From: Dehalococcoidia bacterium
GTDB lineage: Bacteria > Chloroflexota > Dehalococcoidia > SM23-28-2 > RBG-16-64-32
Assembly: GCA_030649945.1 (NCBI GenBank)
Contig: JAUSFE010000110.1
Location: 1 to 32,617, forward strand
Reading direction: 5' to 3'
DNA length: 32,617 nt
The position numbers and the translations under genes were made by a program. Under the pieces are notes generated by a model. The model was not told the DNA's origin and searched no databases. It saw nothing but the letters and a program-made list of their open reading frames with translations. Of this stretch, positions 31,633-32,617 are shown one piece after another. Every line of letters starts with the position of its first letter. The stretch's first letter is position 1.

Positions 31633-31680
31633 TGGGGGGACACCCCCCAGGCCCCCCGTCAGGGGGCTGGCTGCCCCCTG
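31633..31680. repeat. Two-hairpin intergenic element, copy 2
   Basis: Lies in the convergent gap between the pirin and DUF1059 genes. Hairpins TGGGGGG-ACA-CCCCCCA (31633-31649) and AGGGGG-CTGGCTG-CCCCCT (31661-31679) are joined by GGCCCCCCGTC. Order, spacing and the first hairpin match the element at 26606-26759. Flanking GAATGGGGG (31630-31638) and CCCCCATTTTC (31713 onward) and a CAGGGTGC word (31730-31737) suggest similar outer repeats. The rest of 31549-31802 shows no gene. Confidence 0.6.
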
Positions 31681-31802
31681 TACCCCCGCTGTCTCGGGGA
31701 CAATCATGCGCACCCCCATTTTCATCGTTCAGGGTGCCCACCCCGTGGGCATGAGGATCTGATTGCTTGATTGCTCGGGGGGTGGCGGGGGCGGCGGCGC
31801 CC

Positions 31803-31982
31803 CTACTCTTCCTCGATAAAGGACTTGAGCTGCTCGACCAGCTCCGGGGTAATCTCTACGATGCCGTGCTCCCTGGCGTGCTCCTCGGCGTTCCGCAGGA
31901 GCTCCTCTTCCGTAGCGCCGCGGACCGAGTGGGCGCAGCCGCTGTCCGGCACGACCCGCTTGCAGTGAATCACCTTGGGCAT
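31803..31982 (-). CDS. DUF1059 family small protein
   Basis: A 59-residue protein with the DUF1059 pattern: PKVIHCKRVVPDSGCAHSVRG, then TEEELLRNAEEHAREHGI and TPELVEQLKSFIEEE. It is a small alpha/beta protein of unknown function, common in Actinobacteria, Chloroflexota and archaea. ATG 31982 has a strong AGGAGGA site upstream; an in-frame extension to 32024 lies before that site. It is divergent from the lectin-like gene. Confidence 0.85.
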   Translation of the reverse strand: MPKVIHCKRVVPDSGCAHSVRGATEEELLRNAEEHAREHGIVEITPELVEQLKSFIEEE

Positions 31983-32065
31983 CGGGGCTTCCTCCTCAAT
32001 ATCTCGCTGGCTCGCCGGCCTCACCAGCCTATCGTCCGTCCAGCAGGCGGGTCAAGACATCGATC

Positions 32066-32100
32066 TGCCTCATAATTTCAGTAACCGAAATTATGAGGCA
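32066..32100. repeat. Perfect 14-bp inverted repeat in the DUF1059/lectin divergent region
   Basis: TGCCTCATAATTTC (32066-32079) and GAAATTATGAGGCA (32087-32100) around AGTAACC. The right arm is also the inner part of the left terminal repeat of the 32077-32509 segment. It could be an operator for the divergent genes or the fold-back end of a mobile segment. Confidence 0.75.
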
Positions 32101-32509
32101 TCACGACGATCACGGCCTGGGACGGCGGTCGCGGTGTAGGGTAAAGCCGCACGGCGATGTCTGCATATGCCTGACAGACAGGCCCAAAAGGGGGGGGGCG
32201 TACGATGGCACCGGCAGGGGAATCGAAATGCGTCGCTATGCCGTTTTCTTGTTGGGTGCTCTCGTGATAGCTTTCGTGCTGTTCGCTCCGTCCAAAGCCT
32301 ACGCAGCGGACAAGCTTACCGGCGGGCAGTGGCTCTACCCAGGCCAATACCTGATGTCCCCCAACCTGCAGTATAAGTTCATCATGCAGACGGATGGCAA
32401 CCTGGTGCTCTACACCCGGTCCGGGCAGGCGCTATGGGCTAGCAACACGTGGGGCAGCACGGTGAGGGGCGCCACGATGCGTGATGCCTCATAAATCCCG
32501 GTTACCGAA
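32077..32509. mobile_element. 433-bp segment with imperfect terminal inverted repeats carrying the lectin gene
   Basis: The left end (32077-32105, beginning TTCAGTAACCG and ending TTATGAGGCATCACG) and the reverse complement of the right end (32480-32509, beginning TTCGGTAACCG and ending TTATGAGGCATCACG) match at about 25 of 30 positions, with 15 consecutive identical bases at the inner side. No target-site duplication is visible. The only gene inside is the secreted lectin-like ORF, and its stop codon lies within the right repeat. It could be a MITE-like element, a cassette or a rearranged pair of repeats. Confidence 0.5.
32228..32494 (+). CDS. Secreted bulb-type lectin-like protein, short
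   Basis: An 88-residue protein. Residues 1-26 form a signal peptide (MRRYAVFLLGALVIAFVLFA, ending SKAYA before ADKL). The mature part has the B-lectin pattern LYPGQYLMSPNLQYKFIMQT followed by DGNLVLYTRSGQALWASNT; QTDGNLVLY (54-62) is the mannose-binding motif QxDxNxVxY with G before N. Full B-lectin domains have about 110 residues and three such motifs; only one is present. The last residues (GATMRDAS) are encoded by the right inverted repeat, so the gene is probably truncated. The same frame reopens after the stop to the window edge. Confidence 0.7.
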   Translation: MRRYAVFLLGALVIAFVLFAPSKAYAADKLTGGQWLYPGQYLMSPNLQYKFIMQTDGNLVLYTRSGQALWASNTWGSTVRGATMRDAS

Positions 32510-32617
32510 CGGCCTCCGCCGGCCCTGGAGGTCAACGCATCGCCCAGCACACGCCCTTATCCAGATGGAGTCCTCGTGGACGAGAGCCATGAACCTGCTC
32601 CTCAAGGCTTCTTCGTA
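32495..32617 (+). other. Edge sequence, open in the lectin frame after its stop
   Basis: After the TAA at 32492-32494 the same frame is open for 41 codons to the end (IPVTERPPPALEVNASPSTR...). It may be the remainder of the disrupted lectin gene or chance. No start codon with a ribosome site is seen, and nothing else can be supported here. Confidence 0.25.

Noticed and set aside
32077..32509. Integron attC-type cassette around the lectin gene
   Set aside because: The core site GTTRRRY and its partner are not arranged as in attC sites, and no integrase or cassette array is seen. Terminal inverted repeats describe it better.

Overview
The window is a GC-rich, densely packed bacterial chromosome segment with little intergenic DNA. 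It suggests a member of the Chloroflexota (Dehalococcoidia-like). The grounds are a Tad pilus cluster without an outer-membrane secretin, an LLM-class flavin oxidoreductase, a glycolate-oxidase operon, a hydrolase-cyclase fusion and C-rich intergenic hairpin elements. The phylum is an inference; no rRNA, tRNA or other phylogenetic marker is present.

Layout. 1-5.6 kb (mostly minus strand) is a mosaic. The alpha and beta subunits of a CoA-transferase/hydrolase are separated by a small toxin-antitoxin-like pair and a SAM methyltransferase, with a broken copy of the alpha 3' end left beside the beta side. Upstream of alpha lie a predicted dual-OB protein, a DUF488 protein, a PhzF-family enzyme and a GrpB-family protein in one tightly packed minus-strand run. 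5.9-16.9 kb is a Tad/Flp pilus locus: prepilin peptidase and an isoprenylcysteine-methyltransferase-like membrane protein on the minus strand, then two tandem Flp pilins, TadE, a TadG-like protein, CpaB, TadZ/CpaE, TadA/CpaF, TadB, TadC, two XRE regulators and an HTH-less relative of their C-terminal region on the plus strand. A perfect 20-bp inverted repeat closes the locus. 16.9-19.0 kb holds a convergent ECF sigma factor and its membrane-bound anti-sigma factor. 19.1-25.0 kb is the glcDEF operon with an alpha/beta hydrolase-adenylate cyclase fusion and a truncated metallo-hydrolase gene behind it, bounded by a second, 5'-less copy of the glcF 3' end. 25.1-32.6 kb carries a membrane-anchored beta-lactamase-fold protein lacking the catalytic residues, glycerol kinase, the LLM oxidoreductase, several small unknown genes, a pirin, a DUF1059 protein and a short secreted bulb-lectin protein inside a segment with imperfect terminal inverted repeats.

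How it works together. The strongest new signal is a shared promoter-like element, (T/C/G)GTAAC, 16-17 nt, then (C/T)(G/A)TC. It lies in front of the ECF sigma gene itself, the prepilin peptidase, the methyltransferase-like gene, the first pilin gene and (twice) cpaB. This implies that the neighbouring sigma/anti-sigma pair is the dedicated switch for the pilus and autoregulates. A second recurring theme is insertion of same-strand cargo directly behind a host gene, with a 5'-less copy of that gene's 3' end at the far side (CoA-transferase alpha and glcF). Both look like scars of single-crossover (Campbell-type) integration.
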